From the NCBI GenBank assembly GCA_001798075.1, contig MGRG01000008.1:186001-250000 (forward strand): a stretch of 64,000 bases of DNA, given 5' to 3'. Of the stretch, positions 51,492 through 59,836 are shown piece by piece. The notes beneath the pieces were generated by a model. That model was not told the origin of the DNA. It did no database searches and worked only from the letters and a program-made list of their open reading frames with translations. Within the stretch, counting starts at the first letter, position 1; each line of letters begins with the position of its first letter. Source of the stretch: Deltaproteobacteria bacterium RIFCSPHIGHO2_01_FULL_43_49. Lineage in GTDB: Bacteria > UBA10199 > SPLOWO2-01-44-7. The position numbers were made by a program, and so were the translations under genes.

Positions 51492-52214
51492 ATGACAATG
51501 CGTCTCCTCAAATCAACCCTCTTCATCATTGTTTTTAGCACCCTCACTGCAAGTGTTTCTTTTGCGGCAGAGGTTGTTGGAAAAGCGGCTGAGTTGAGTG
51601 GGAAAGTGATGGTGACCCATGAAGGGGAGGCACCAAAAACCCTGGAATATGAAGCCGATATTCTTTTAAAGGATGTTATTGAGACCAAAAAAGATGGAGC
51701 CGTAAAAATTTCTTTTAAAGATGGGACCGATTTGGCCCTTCAGGCAGGCTCCAAAATTATGATTTCGGAGTTTGTTTATAACCCCAAAAAGAAAGAGCGA
51801 AATAACGTCGTCGAGGCGAATTTTGGAAAAGTCCGTCTCATTGTGAACAAGACTTTTGACAAAAGCAAATCGAAAACCGAGGTTAAAACACCTACCGCCG
51901 TTGTCGGTGTGAGAGGGACCGATTTTGCGTTGGATATCGGCACAAAGAGGACAAAAGTTTTTTGCCTGAGAGGGTCGGTTGATACTTTTAACCCGTTATT
52001 CCCTCTGCAAATCGTCTCAATCGGTGCTGGAATGTTTAGTGATGTTTTGGCAGGGGTGGTTCCAGGTTTGCCGATCGCGATCCCTGCTGAAATTCTTAAT
52101 CAAATCCAAAATCAATTTGGTTTCCCCATTACCCCAGAGGGCTTAAAGCAAAAAGCGGTTGAAGAGCTTCAGAGACACGTTCCGATTCCCATTCCAGGCG
52201 GGCTTCCCTTTTAG
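51492..52214 (+). CDS. FecR-domain secreted protein
   Basis: 240 residues from the ATG at 51492 (an ATG two codons later is also possible). The signal peptide (LLKSTLFIIVFSTLTASVSFA) ends near AAEV. The FecR domain (about 45-150) has ADILLKDVIETKKDGAVKISFKDGTDLALQAGSKI and TPTAVVGVRGTDFAL. FecR-type beta domains are seen in surface or signalling proteins. The C-terminal part is Pro/Ile-rich. The gene ends in a 4-nt overlap with the convergent 52211 gene. Confidence 0.85.
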   Translation: MTMRLLKSTLFIIVFSTLTASVSFAAEVVGKAAELSGKVMVTHEGEAPKTLEYEADILLKDVIETKKDGAVKISFKDGTDLALQAGSKIMISEFVYNPKKKERNNVVEANFGKVRLIVNKTFDKSKSKTEVKTPTAVVGVRGTDFALDIGTKRTKVFCLRGSVDTFNPLFPLQIVSIGAGMFSDVLAGVVPGLPIAIPAEILNQIQNQFGFPITPEGLKQKAVEELQRHVPIPIPGGLPF

Positions 52215-52522
52215 GCTAAACCATCATCCATGGCGAGCAGTTTATAGGAATGCTGCCCGATTGTAATCGCGATTCCGCTTTTGTTCCCTTTATACATTTT
52301 ATGAAGCTGTTTGGCACCCGGGTCGGTGTTGGACGCAATGACATGTTTTAAATTTCCTTCTGCGTCTCTTACAACAAGGTCAAAGTTCCCGTCTTTTTTG
52401 AGTTCGATTTTTGCCAGCAACTGTTCTGGCTTCATTCCCTTTTTTACATCCTGCACGGCTAGGGCCTCCATATCGCCCTCTGTTTGTTTGCCTCCATCTG
52501 TGTTGGTAAAATGCGCGTTCAT
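52211..52522 (-). CDS. Uncharacterised small protein
   Basis: 103 residues from the ATG at 52522, chosen because AAAGGAGG lies 5 nt upstream; an earlier in-frame codon lacks this. The family is not recognised. Polar N-terminus (NAHFTNTDGGKQTEGDMEA), then mixed alpha/beta with LLAKIELKKDGNFDLVVRD and KLLAMDDGLA. No signal peptide. It converges with the FecR gene. Confidence 0.65.
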   Translation of the reverse strand: MNAHFTNTDGGKQTEGDMEALAVQDVKKGMKPEQLLAKIELKKDGNFDLVVRDAEGNLKHVIASNTDPGAKQLHKMYKGNKSGIAITIGQHSYKLLAMDDGLA

Positions 52523-52615
52523 GTAAACCTCCTTTAAGCAAAATTTTACCTTGAGAGACGCCATCCACCTAGATTTTTTTCTGATTGATTATCCGGCGCT
52601 GGTTTGTTGTTGGAT

Positions 52616-53149
52616 TTACTTGGCTTTTTCTTTTAGTGTCGCGACTACGCTATCAAAACAGGCGCTCGCTTTTTTGTAGGCATCTTTGTTGGCAATCAAA
52701 GTGAAGAAGTAGAGTGTCCCATTACCAAATACGGAAATACTCTTCAGTCTGGAAAAAGCGGAGCCGATTGGTTGTTTTCCTTCCATAAGAAAGGCATCAA
52801 AATCACTTATTTTGATCACTTTTTCTTTGGAGATCTTCACCGAAGATTCTTTGAGATGTTCTGGAAATTCCTTCTTATATTTTTCAACCGTTACTTCTGG
52901 CCTTAAATCTTGAGCCCGCAATTGAATCTGTGCTGAATGGTCGGCGTTTTCCCACATATTTTCTGCCTGACGTTCCCAGAGCGGAGGTTGAAAACTAAAC
53001 GTTTTCCTGTCAACCACCTCACCAATACAATCGGATTGCGCATAGACGAAACAGGGGAAAAGTAAAAAAAATAAAACAAGATAACAAAAATGATGGGAAG
53101 TGGTGGGTGGCCCGGAGTGTTTGTCGTGGGGTTTAGTTAGGGGCCCCAC
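52616..53149 (-). CDS. Uncharacterised secreted protein, start disrupted by element A4
   Basis: 177 residues if read from the GTG at 53149, which lies inside palindromic element A4. The reading frame has no ATG, GTG or TTG between the element and the signal sequence (CYLVLFFLLFPCFVYAQS); the only other in-frame start is an ATG at 53248 in the 3-prime end of the ilvE-like gene. The mature part starts around SDCIGEVVDRKTF and is a mixed alpha/beta secreted domain of unknown family, similar in type to the 43325 protein. The native start may have been lost to the element. Confidence 0.5.
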   Translation of the reverse strand: MGPLTKPHDKHSGPPTTSHHFCYLVLFFLLFPCFVYAQSDCIGEVVDRKTFSFQPPLWERQAENMWENADHSAQIQLRAQDLRPEVTVEKYKKEFPEHLKESSVKISKEKVIKISDFDAFLMEGKQPIGSAFSRLKSISVFGNGTLYFFTLIANKDAYKKASACFDSVVATLKEKAK

Positions 53150-53182
53150 GAAAACACGGAGGGGCAGGACCCGCCACTTTTC
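53097..53182. repeat. Palindromic element A4 (full family A copy, reversed)
   Basis: Inverted relative to A1, with GAAGTGGTGGGT paired to ACCCGCCACTTTTC. The inner stem reads TCGTGGGG/CCCCACGA, again changed on both sides relative to A1. It overlaps the 5-prime end of the 52616 secreted-protein gene. Confidence 0.82.
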
Positions 53183-53201
53183 GTTAGCTTGCACTTCTGT
53201 T

Positions 53202-54374
53202 TTAAGTTTTTTCAATAGTGTCGAGGAGCATTCGATGTTCGTTTTCATTCCATTTCAATTCAAGGATCAAATCTTGCTGCAGTTTTTTAAGTGTGGTGGG
53301 AACTTCCAGGCCTTGTACAAGGTCGAGATAGATTTTTTGAATATCTTTAATTTCTTTGGCAACGGGAATCTCGACAGTTTTATTAATCCTGGGATCAAAG
53401 ACGAGCGCAATCGGTGTCACTTCGGCGGCCGTCCCCGTCATGCAAGCCCCTAGAAATTTTCCTTCAAAAATCTCATTCAATGGAATGTCTCGGTAAGTGA
53501 TTTCACCCCCTGTTAATCGAATGATTTGGTCAACCACTTTAAGTGTGGTGCCGGGAAGAATGGCTTTGTTGTTTTGTGCAGGGGAGACATATTTCCCATT
53601 TCCCAAATAAAAAACTAAATTTTCACCACTTCCTTCCAAAACATTGCGTTGGGGTGATTTATCCGTCAACAAAACCTCATTAAATTGGTTATAAGCCGCA
53701 AAATTAACGAGTCGCTGACCGGTGAGGTAATTAGCCGCTAGTTTATATTGGCGATTGAATTCTTCAATTCCTTCCTGGGCGACAACGACCGGGGCCCCTT
53801 TTTCGAAGGCCTCTTGCCCCAAATATTTTCCCCACGGTTTGACAGAAATCAAAAAATCGGCACTATGTCCCAGAGAGAAAACTCCGAGACTTCTGTTTGC
53901 TGTCGTTCCTCGCATGGCAACAGGTCGGATATAACAACCTTGAGCGGGCTTTAAAAAACCGGTTCCCAAATTGATCAAAATAGTTTTTATAATAAATTCT
54001 CGAACTTGCGCTTTTGTGTAGGGAAATTGGACAACCGCATCTCGCTTGATTTTTCCGGTAAAGACATTTTTATATTTTGCGGCCAGATCGGGATAGTTTG
54101 TAGAAAAAGTTTGCCATGTCTGGTCCGCTTTAACCGGAAGTTTGAGCCAGGCATACTCCATGGATCGAAAAAATCGATCAACTCTTAAATCAACACCAAT
54201 CAGATTGAGAGTGTCGTCTTTTTTTGCCAGATTTTCATAACAGCGGGCCCCTTCAAAAACAGCGCTCGCGTAGTGTATGGTGTGTTGATAGGTAAACCAC
54301 TCGAAGTTCAAAAAGTCTGGTTTGGCGCTGGCTGGATACCATCTGCCGTTGTAAAAAATGATTTGGGTTCCCAT
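53202..54374 (-). CDS. ilvE: Branched-chain amino-acid aminotransferase (class IV)
   Basis: 390 residues from the ATG at 54374 (GGGG shortly upstream); ATGs at 54413 and 54428 are possible. The fold-type IV core includes FYNGRW, HTIHYASAVFEGARCY (cited as residues about 20-36), YIRPVAMRG, the PLP-Lys region YKLAANYLTGQ, LTDKSPQRNVLEGSGENLVF and AILPGTTLKVVDQIIRL. The enzyme transaminates leucine, isoleucine and valine with 2-oxoglutarate. With the reductoisomerase-like protein it would touch branched-chain metabolism, though the genes are far apart. Element A5 precedes it. Confidence 0.9.
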   Translation of the reverse strand: MGTQIIFYNGRWYPASAKPDFLNFEWFTYQHTIHYASAVFEGARCYENLAKKDDTLNLIGVDLRVDRFFRSMEYAWLKLPVKADQTWQTFSTNYPDLAAKYKNVFTGKIKRDAVVQFPYTKAQVREFIIKTILINLGTGFLKPAQGCYIRPVAMRGTTANRSLGVFSLGHSADFLISVKPWGKYLGQEAFEKGAPVVVAQEGIEEFNRQYKLAANYLTGQRLVNFAAYNQFNEVLLTDKSPQRNVLEGSGENLVFYLGNGKYVSPAQNNKAILPGTTLKVVDQIIRLTGGEITYRDIPLNEIFEGKFLGACMTGTAAEVTPIALVFDPRINKTVEIPVAKEIKDIQKIYLDLVQGLEVPTTLKKLQQDLILELKWNENEHRMLLDTIEKT

Positions 54375-54435
54375 CGGGCCCCTTTCAAAACAGATTTCTG
54401 GATTTCTGACAAGCATTCGTTTATACATGAACGCA

Positions 54436-54528
54436 GCGAGAAAAAGTAGGGCCTGCCCCTCCGTGTTGCTGTGGGGGCCCCTAACAAAACCCCACAGCCA
54501 ACACTGCGGGCCACCCACTTTTCCTCGC
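54436..54528. repeat. Palindromic element A5 (full family A copy)
   Basis: Outer arms GCGAGAAAAAGT (54436-54447) and ACTTTTCCTCGC (to 54528) pair with one mismatch. The inner stem uses GTGTTG/CAACAC where A1 has GTGTTT/AAACAC: both sides changed. It lies between the divergent ilvE-like and pfkA genes, so it overlaps both 5-prime regions. Confidence 0.83.
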
Positions 54529-54543
54529 AATATTTATTATACA

Positions 54544-55644
54544 ATGAAAAAACGGATTAGAAAGATAGCGATATTGACCGGAGGAGGGGATTGTCCGGGG
54601 TTGAATGCTGTTATTCGGGCGGTAAGCCGTAGTGCCATTCACGATTATGGTTGGGAGGTTTGGGGAATTGAAGATGGCTTTGCAGGATTGATTGAAGGGC
54701 GTTTTCTTCCTTTAACTATCGATAAAGTTTCTGGGATTTTGACGCAGGGTGGGACTATCCTAGGGACGACCAATCGCACCAATCCCTTTTTGTATGCAAA
54801 GCGTAAAGGTTTGAAGGTTGAATATAAAGATGTTTCCAAACAGGCTCTCCGCTTTTTTCGTTCCGGCCAGTTTGATGCCCTTGTTTGTGTGGGGGGCGAT
54901 GGGACCATGTCTTTTGCCAAGCGCTTTTCAAAGGAAGGCTTGCCCATTGTAGGAATCCCCAAAACCATTGACAATGATGTTCCAGGGACTGAGCGGACTG
55001 TCGGATTTTATTCTGCCGTTCATACAGCAACCGAGGCGATTGATAAATTGCACACAACAGCGGCATCGCACCATCGGGTGATGGTCATTGAAGTGATGGG
55101 AAGAGATGCGGGCTGGCTGGCGCTGGCCTCTGGCTTGGCGGGGGGTGCCGATATTCTTCTGATCCCCGAACTCCCTTTCGATCTCAAAAAAGTTTATGCA
55201 AGAGTCAAACAACGCTCTTCAAAGGGGAGACGTTTCACCATCATTGTCGTGGCAGAGGGTGCTTTTCCATCTGGTGGAGAAAAAATTGTGCAGAGAAAAG
55301 TCAAAGATGTGAGTCAGCCAGTCAGGCTGGGAGGGATTGCCCATTGGTTGGCTAACCAGATTGAAATGGGGACTGACGTTGAAACGAGGGCTACAGTGTT
55401 GGGCCATGTTTTGAGAGGTGGCTCTCCTATTTATCAGGATCGTCTTTTGGCAACGAGTTTTGGTTGTGAGGCAACACATCGCTTAGCTATGGGGGAGCGG
55501 GGAATGATGGTGGGTTGGGGCAAAGGAGAATTTATTACTATTCCCCTTAAAAATCTGGCGGGAGGTTGCAGACTGGTTCCCAAAAACCATCCTTGGATCG
55601 ATGCCTGCCGATCGATGGGGGCTATCTTTGCCGAAGCTGAATAA
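54544..55644 (+). CDS. pfkA: 6-phosphofructokinase
   Basis: 366 residues from the ATG at 54544 (MKKRIRKIAILTGGGDCPGLN). GGDGT supplies a Gly at the position that favours ATP over PPi, while PKTIDNDV has a Lys where ATP-PFKs usually have Gly. Catalytic TIDNDVPGT, MGRDAGWLAL and GGSP are present. The Gly/Lys mix is seen in long-type PFKs; phosphoryl donor preference should be called ATP-like but unconfirmed. It commits fructose-6-phosphate to glycolysis. Confidence 0.9.
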   Translation: MKKRIRKIAILTGGGDCPGLNAVIRAVSRSAIHDYGWEVWGIEDGFAGLIEGRFLPLTIDKVSGILTQGGTILGTTNRTNPFLYAKRKGLKVEYKDVSKQALRFFRSGQFDALVCVGGDGTMSFAKRFSKEGLPIVGIPKTIDNDVPGTERTVGFYSAVHTATEAIDKLHTTAASHHRVMVIEVMGRDAGWLALASGLAGGADILLIPELPFDLKKVYARVKQRSSKGRRFTIIVVAEGAFPSGGEKIVQRKVKDVSQPVRLGGIAHWLANQIEMGTDVETRATVLGHVLRGGSPIYQDRLLATSFGCEATHRLAMGERGMMVGWGKGEFITIPLKNLAGGCRLVPKNHPWIDACRSMGAIFAEAE

Positions 55645-55650
55645 AAGGTA

Positions 55651-55693
55651 GTGAAAAAGTAGGGGTCCTTCGGGCCACCCTCTACTTTTTCAC
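55651..55693. repeat. Palindromic element A8 (short family A copy)
   Basis: Arms GTGAAAAAGTAG and CTACTTTTTCAC enclose GGGTCCTTCGGGCCACCC, the two core ends without the inner stem. Just after it (55700-55731) is TGTCATTGCGAGCG...GCAATCTC, a common dispersed REP-type sequence that runs into the 3-prime end of the next gene. The pair could serve as a terminator between the convergent pfkA and manC-like genes. Confidence 0.78.
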
Positions 55694-55714
55694 ATCTTTA
55701 TGTCATTGCGAGCG

Positions 55715-56572
55715 TTAGCGAAGCAATCTCATTACTTCCGGTGATAATTTCAGGTGATGTTGTTTGGCAAGGTCGGCGAGGCTTTCCCAGGTGCCTACAT
55801 CGGACCAGGTGAATGGTGCCTCCACCACAAGTAGGTCTTTTGATTTTTCCATCACGGCATAATCAATCGAAATCGAAGGAGCTTTTTCGAAAAATCCTTC
55901 AAGGGTTGTTTCTTTTTGGAGCAAAGAATAAATTTCAGGCGCCAGTTTTTGGAATGATTCTACCATTTTTGCGACTGGAAAAATAAAAGTGCCTCCGTTC
56001 CAATAGTAGTTACCATCTTGCAGAAACTTCCTTGCGGTTGAGGCATCCGGCTTTTCCACAAACTCTTTTACTTGATTACCCTCTCTATGGAGATAGCCAT
56101 GGTGTGTGGAAGCAAAAGTTGGCTTGATACCAATAGTAACAATGCTGTTTTCTTTTTTGGCAATTTCGCAAGCCTCCTGGATTGATCGAAGAAAGGTCTC
56201 TTCCGGTGTAATGAATTGATCGGATGGTATTGCCATGAGGATAGCTTCTTTTTTTCGTTTCATCAGTTGAAAACTGACCCAAGCAAGACAGGGTGCTGTG
56301 TTTTTCTTCTGCGTTTCTCCAAAAATTTGCGTTTCTTTCATCTGCGGTAACTGCTCTTTGACAAGGGGGATGTAGCGTTGATTGGTCGCAACTAAAATGT
56401 TTTCAGGATCAAAAAGTTTGGCCAGCCGGTCATAGCTTTGTTGCAAAAGTGTTTTTTCTGGGTGGATCAATTTCAAAAATTGCTTTGGTTTTTCAGGGGT
56501 GCTTAAAGGCGCAAAGCGTGTTCCTTCACCGCCTGCCATGATCAACGCGTAGTTTTGATTGGAGAGTTGCAT
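55715..56572 (-). CDS. Mannose-1-phosphate guanylyltransferase
   Basis: 285 residues, the nucleotidyltransferase domain of ManC. It starts with NYALIMAGGEGTRFAPLSTPEKPKQF (the Gly-x-Gly-T/x-R-Lys signature), then the AMAIPSDQFI metal site, and VEKP plus WNGG later. It makes GDP-mannose for glycoconjugates. It lacks the C-terminal phosphomannose isomerase domain of the bifunctional AlgA type. Its last residues overlap a dispersed REP sequence, so the C-terminus may be altered. It is divergent from the redoxin gene. Confidence 0.9.
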   Translation of the reverse strand: MQLSNQNYALIMAGGEGTRFAPLSTPEKPKQFLKLIHPEKTLLQQSYDRLAKLFDPENILVATNQRYIPLVKEQLPQMKETQIFGETQKKNTAPCLAWVSFQLMKRKKEAILMAIPSDQFITPEETFLRSIQEACEIAKKENSIVTIGIKPTFASTHHGYLHREGNQVKEFVEKPDASTARKFLQDGNYYWNGGTFIFPVAKMVESFQKLAPEIYSLLQKETTLEGFFEKAPSISIDYAVMEKSKDLLVVEAPFTWSDVGTWESLADLAKQHHLKLSPEVMRLLR

Positions 56573-56603
56573 TTGTTTCGAACCAATGTTAGGCAGGCTT
56601 CAT

Positions 56604-57161
56604 ATGGCATTTCAATCAAAAACTCAACTGTTGGAATTTGGGGCGGCCGCGCCAGACTTTAACTTACCAGGTGTGGATGGCAAAACTTATCGACTCTGGG
56701 ATTACAAAAACAAGGCCAAGGCGGTGGTCATTATTTTTGCCTGTAATCATTGTCCTTATGTCCTGGCCTATGAAGATAGAATGATTCAGATTTCGAAAGA
56801 TTATGTGGAGAAGGGAGTTCAGTTTTTTGTCATCAACGCCAACGAAACCAAAAATTATCCGGAAGATTCGTTTGAAAAAATGAAGGAGCGAACCAAAATC
56901 AAAAAATTTCCTTATCCTTATCTGCGCGATGAAGATCAAAAAGTAGCGGAAAGTTTTGGGGCTGGTTGTACGCCGGAGGTCTTTTTGCTCGATAGTGCTT
57001 TAAAACTCCAATACCATGGGCGGATTGATGACAATTGGCAGGAGCCTGCCCAGGCCAAACAGCATTATTTACGGGAGGCTCTCAATGCCGTCCTCGAAAA
57101 GAAGCCTGTTTCCCGCCCCGAAACCCATCCTATAGGGTGTTCTATTAAATGGAGTTCCTAA
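56604..57161 (+). CDS. Thioredoxin-like peroxiredoxin/AhpC-TSA family protein
   Basis: 185 residues from the ATG at 56604. Thioredoxin fold with FNLPGVDGKTYRLWDY, then IIFACNHCPYVLAYEDRM, where the CxxC (Cys-Asn-His-Cys) replaces the thioredoxin WCGPC. A cis-Pro is in GCTPEVFLLD. Such CNHCPYV proteins are redoxin-family enzymes with thiol-disulfide activity; substrates are unknown. No signal peptide, so cytoplasmic. Confidence 0.85.
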   Translation: MAFQSKTQLLEFGAAAPDFNLPGVDGKTYRLWDYKNKAKAVVIIFACNHCPYVLAYEDRMIQISKDYVEKGVQFFVINANETKNYPEDSFEKMKERTKIKKFPYPYLRDEDQKVAESFGAGCTPEVFLLDSALKLQYHGRIDDNWQEPAQAKQHYLREALNAVLEKKPVSRPETHPIGCSIKWSS

Positions 57162-57166
57162 ACAGA

Positions 57167-57258
57167 GATTTTTGGATGACAGGGCCTGCTCGGCTTGCTG
57201 CACGCCCTCCCGACAGATCGGGCTGACAGCTTCGCCGACCACCCGTCATCCAAAAATC
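57167..57258. repeat. Palindromic element D2
   Basis: Perfect 14-bp arms GATTTTTGGATGAC (57167-57180) and GTCATCCAAAAATC (57245-57258) enclose the same core as D1: GCTGCACGCCCTCCC, ACAGATCGGGCTGACAGC and GCCGACCACCC. The arm sequence is different from D1 but equally complementary. Confidence 0.8.
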
Positions 57259-57335
57259 ACGTGGTATTAGGGTTAAAATTTTGTAAGCAACTTTTTTAGA
57301 GGCTTGCCGAAGGTATAGATAGTAAGGAGGTTTTT

Positions 57336-57932
57336 ATGAAAAAGGTGTTTATTCTTTTATTTTTGGGTTTGGCTTTGCAACCTATCGCACAGGCGAGGAT
57401 GTCTGGAGATACCTTCAATTCTGGAGAGAAGGTTACGGCGGGGAAATTATTTTTGAATCAAGTTGATATGGTAAGCCTTTACTTATCAACCGAGCGTGTT
57501 GTTTATGTTCCAAGGTTAACCTCTGATACGCACTTGAGTGTTGAGCTAACAATTCTTGGAATGGGTTCGAATGCTAGTGAAGCCCTCAAAAATTTTGTCA
57601 TGCGTCACATCAATACTTTTAACAAAACACTTCGTGAAAGACTTGAGTATTACACACCGACTTTGGCTAACGAATTTGATCCTACTCAAGATGTCCAGTT
57701 TAGCATCCATGTTGGAACTGATAAAAGGAAAGTAGCGACTTGGTCGGGTGGGCAATGGGCTTGGGTTGAAAGGGTGCAAAAACAGCGTGTGGCAGAAGCA
57801 AGCCCGGTTACTCAAGCAACATCACCGCAACCTTTTACGGAAATTCAGCCTAAGGAAGTTCAGAAAGAAAAGAAGACTTGTGAAAAATCGTGTCCTGCCA
57901 TGATAGGAGAGGAAGAAACACAGGCCGATTAA
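57336..57932 (+). CDS. Uncharacterised secreted protein
   Basis: 198 residues. A signal peptide (FILLFLGLALQPIAQA) is followed by beta-rich segments and a Pro/Lys/Glu-rich tail with two Cys (CEKSCPAM). A strong Shine-Dalgarno (AAGGAGG) lies 6 nt before the ATG. No family recognised. Periplasmic or exported. Confidence 0.65.
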   Translation: MKKVFILLFLGLALQPIAQARMSGDTFNSGEKVTAGKLFLNQVDMVSLYLSTERVVYVPRLTSDTHLSVELTILGMGSNASEALKNFVMRHINTFNKTLRERLEYYTPTLANEFDPTQDVQFSIHVGTDKRKVATWSGGQWAWVERVQKQRVAEASPVTQATSPQPFTEIQPKEVQKEKKTCEKSCPAMIGEEETQAD

Positions 57933-57974
57933 TTCAAACAACCGTGGTTTTTAGAGGTACCCGTATGCAACTCC

Positions 57975-58262
57975 CTAATTCCACTGGCATTTTTTCTCCA
58001 CACAGCCACATTTCACTCTGAAAGAGTCGGCTCGATAGCAAGCGCGATACTCGCAGATAGTGATCACCGGCTTTTCCTTTTTTCCCTGGCAAACTTCGCC
58101 GGAACACCCGCCTGTTTGGCAATCTGTGTCGGTTTTGCAAGCTTCCCCGGTAGATCGACCACAAAATTCTTTAGGAAGACCCAAAGTATCGGCCTTCAGG
58201 CTTTCAGTAGACCCTAAGACGAGAAAACTGGTCAGTAGAAAAAACAAAATATTTTTTTTCAT
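57975..58262 (-). CDS. Small secreted cysteine-rich protein (eight-cysteine-cluster-like)
   Basis: 95 residues from the ATG at 58262. A signal peptide (ILFFLLTSFLVLGSTESLKA) is followed by about ten Cys in a compact mature part (EFCGRSTGEACKTDTDCQTGGCSGEVC, then ICEYRACYR and KCGC, KKC), resembling the eight-cysteine-cluster proteins common in myxobacteria-like genomes. The cysteines may form disulfides or bind metals. Its promoter carries the operator palindrome shared with the ars operon. Confidence 0.75.
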   Translation of the reverse strand: MKKNILFFLLTSFLVLGSTESLKADTLGLPKEFCGRSTGEACKTDTDCQTGGCSGEVCQGKKEKPVITICEYRACYRADSFRVKCGCVEKKCQWN

Positions 58263-58280
58263 GCTTTTATTAAACACCTT

Positions 58281-58301
58281 AAAGTTGACGGTGTCAACTT
58301 T
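58281..58301 (-). promoter_or_regulatory. Operator palindrome over the promoter of the Cys-rich gene
   Basis: Perfect 9-bp arms AAAGTTGAC and GTCAACTTT with a 3-nt centre. On the minus strand, TTGACA of the palindrome and TTTAAT 17 nt later form a promoter for the 58262 gene. The TTGAC-N3-GTCAA heart recurs upstream of acr3 (59837-59849). Confidence 0.7.
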
Positions 58302-58701
58302 GTGATGCCCAACCTTGTTTTTGTAGGAGATCGAAAACTCTTTTTGCGATCTCTTCGCGAATGAATCGCACCGCCTCTAGCGATTTTCCTTTCGGATCGG
58401 GTATTGACCAATCGTCTCGGAGTATTCCCACAACTACAGGGCATGCTTCACCACAGCCCATTGTAATTAACATCTGAGCTTTTTGCGCTAGTTCATCCGT
58501 CAACTTTTGAGGTTTGAGCTGAGAAAGATCGATACCAACTTCGCGCATCACATCAATGACTTCAGGATGGATCTCCTTGGCTGGTTCTGTTCCCGCTGAA
58601 ATCGCAGTTGCTTTTTTGGGGTCCACAAAAGCGTTAAACAAGGCCGCCGCCATTTGGGAACGTCCCGCATTATGAACACATGCGAAGAGGACCGTTTTCA
58701 T
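58294..58701 (-). CDS. arsC: Arsenate reductase (thioredoxin-type, low-MW phosphatase fold)
   Basis: 135 residues from the ATG at 58701 (MKTVLFACVHNAGRSQMA). The P-loop C-x5-R is CVHNAGR with the catalytic Cys. MGCGEACPVV contributes redox Cys, and DWSIPDPKG is the Asp-Pro loop. It reduces arsenate to arsenite. It overlaps acr3 by 4 nt and is cotranscribed with it. The last codons overlap the operator palindrome. Confidence 0.93.
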   Translation of the reverse strand: MKTVLFACVHNAGRSQMAAALFNAFVDPKKATAISAGTEPAKEIHPEVIDVMREVGIDLSQLKPQKLTDELAQKAQMLITMGCGEACPVVVGILRDDWSIPDPKGKSLEAVRFIREEIAKRVFDLLQKQGWASQS

Positions 58702-59768
58702 GGCAACTTTTCTTCTCGAACACATGCTGCCGCCTGAGGAACAAACCAGTGTCGCGTGCGATTGCAAAACGAACAGACGGAGAGCATCACCGGTACCTCG
58801 ACAAGCACCCCCACAACTGTCGCCAAGGCGGCACCGGATTCTGGTCCAAACAAAGCAATAGCGGTGGCCACTGCCAATTCAAAAAAATTGCTCGCCCCAA
58901 TGAGAGCGCCGGGGGCAGCCACGGAATAGGGAACCTCGAAAAAATGCATGAGTCCATAGGTGAGTGAAGCGTTGAAATAGACTTGGAGAAGGATGGGGAC
59001 TGCGATCAATAATACATGCCAAAATTTCCCTGTGACGTTGTCGGCCTGGAAAGCGAAAATACAGATCAATGTGGCGAGCAGTGCCAATATGCTGACCGGT
59101 GAAAAACGGGGTAACAATTCTTTTTCGAACCAATTTTTCCCGTGTTTCCGAATAAACCATGTCCGGAGGGCAATACCAAAAGACAGCGGGATTACGATGA
59201 AAGCAATCACCGAATAGAGCAGGACTTGAAACGGAACCTCCAGTGATGAAGCACCGCTAACCAGAAACCGGACAATGGGGGCGAACAAGAAGAGCATCAA
59301 GAGATCATTTACGGACACCTGAACCAGCGTATAGGCGGGATCCCCCTTTGTGAGATGACTCCAAACGAACACCATCGCCGTGCAGGGCGCTGCCGCGAGT
59401 ATGATGGTTCCGGCAATGTATTGGGCGGCTTCGGAAGGAGTGATCCAGGCTGCAAAGAGATGGCGAAAAAAGAACCAGGCAATCAAAGCCATCGAAAAGG
59501 GTTTGACCAGCCAGTTGACAAAGAGTGTGATGAAAAGACCCCTGGGTTTTTTGCCGATGTCACGGATGGAGGCAAAATCGACCTTCATCATCATGGGGAT
59601 GATCATGAGCCAAATCAACATCGCAATCGGGACATTGATCTGACTTCCTGTCCCGAATTCCCAATGTCTCAGAAGAGCGATTGTGCTCGGAAACAGCTTT
59701 CCGAGAAAGACTCCCACGATCATGCACAAAGCCACCCAAAACGATAAATACCGTTCAAAACGATTCAT
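58698..59768 (-). CDS. acr3: Arsenite efflux permease of the ACR3 family
   Basis: 356 residues with about ten membrane helices. The signature APCTAMVFVWS contains the conserved Cys that binds arsenite; NDLLMLFLFAPIV and PGALIGASNFFELAVA match the family. It exports arsenite made by ArsC. A strong Shine-Dalgarno (AGGAGG) lies 8 nt before the ATG. No arsR gene is present in the window. Confidence 0.95.
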   Translation of the reverse strand: MNRFERYLSFWVALCMIVGVFLGKLFPSTIALLRHWEFGTGSQINVPIAMLIWLMIIPMMMKVDFASIRDIGKKPRGLFITLFVNWLVKPFSMALIAWFFFRHLFAAWITPSEAAQYIAGTIILAAAPCTAMVFVWSHLTKGDPAYTLVQVSVNDLLMLFLFAPIVRFLVSGASSLEVPFQVLLYSVIAFIVIPLSFGIALRTWFIRKHGKNWFEKELLPRFSPVSILALLATLICIFAFQADNVTGKFWHVLLIAVPILLQVYFNASLTYGLMHFFEVPYSVAAPGALIGASNFFELAVATAIALFGPESGAALATVVGVLVEVPVMLSVCSFCNRTRHWFVPQAAACVREEKLP

Positions 59769-59836
59769 TCAATTTTTCCTCCTGAACTTCAAATCTAACA
59801 GAATTTTTCTCATCGTCTTTCTTAAATATCAGAGGG

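Noticed and set aside
53202-54530. Longer ilvE-like and pfkA proteins starting upstream, through element A5
   Set aside because: The extra N-terminal residues are translated element sequence and do not match the families; internal ATGs give the normal protein starts.
54544-55644. PPi-dependent phosphofructokinase
   Set aside because: The GGDGT Gly argues for ATP use, although the Lys in PKTIDND is PPi-like, so a PPi call is not supported.
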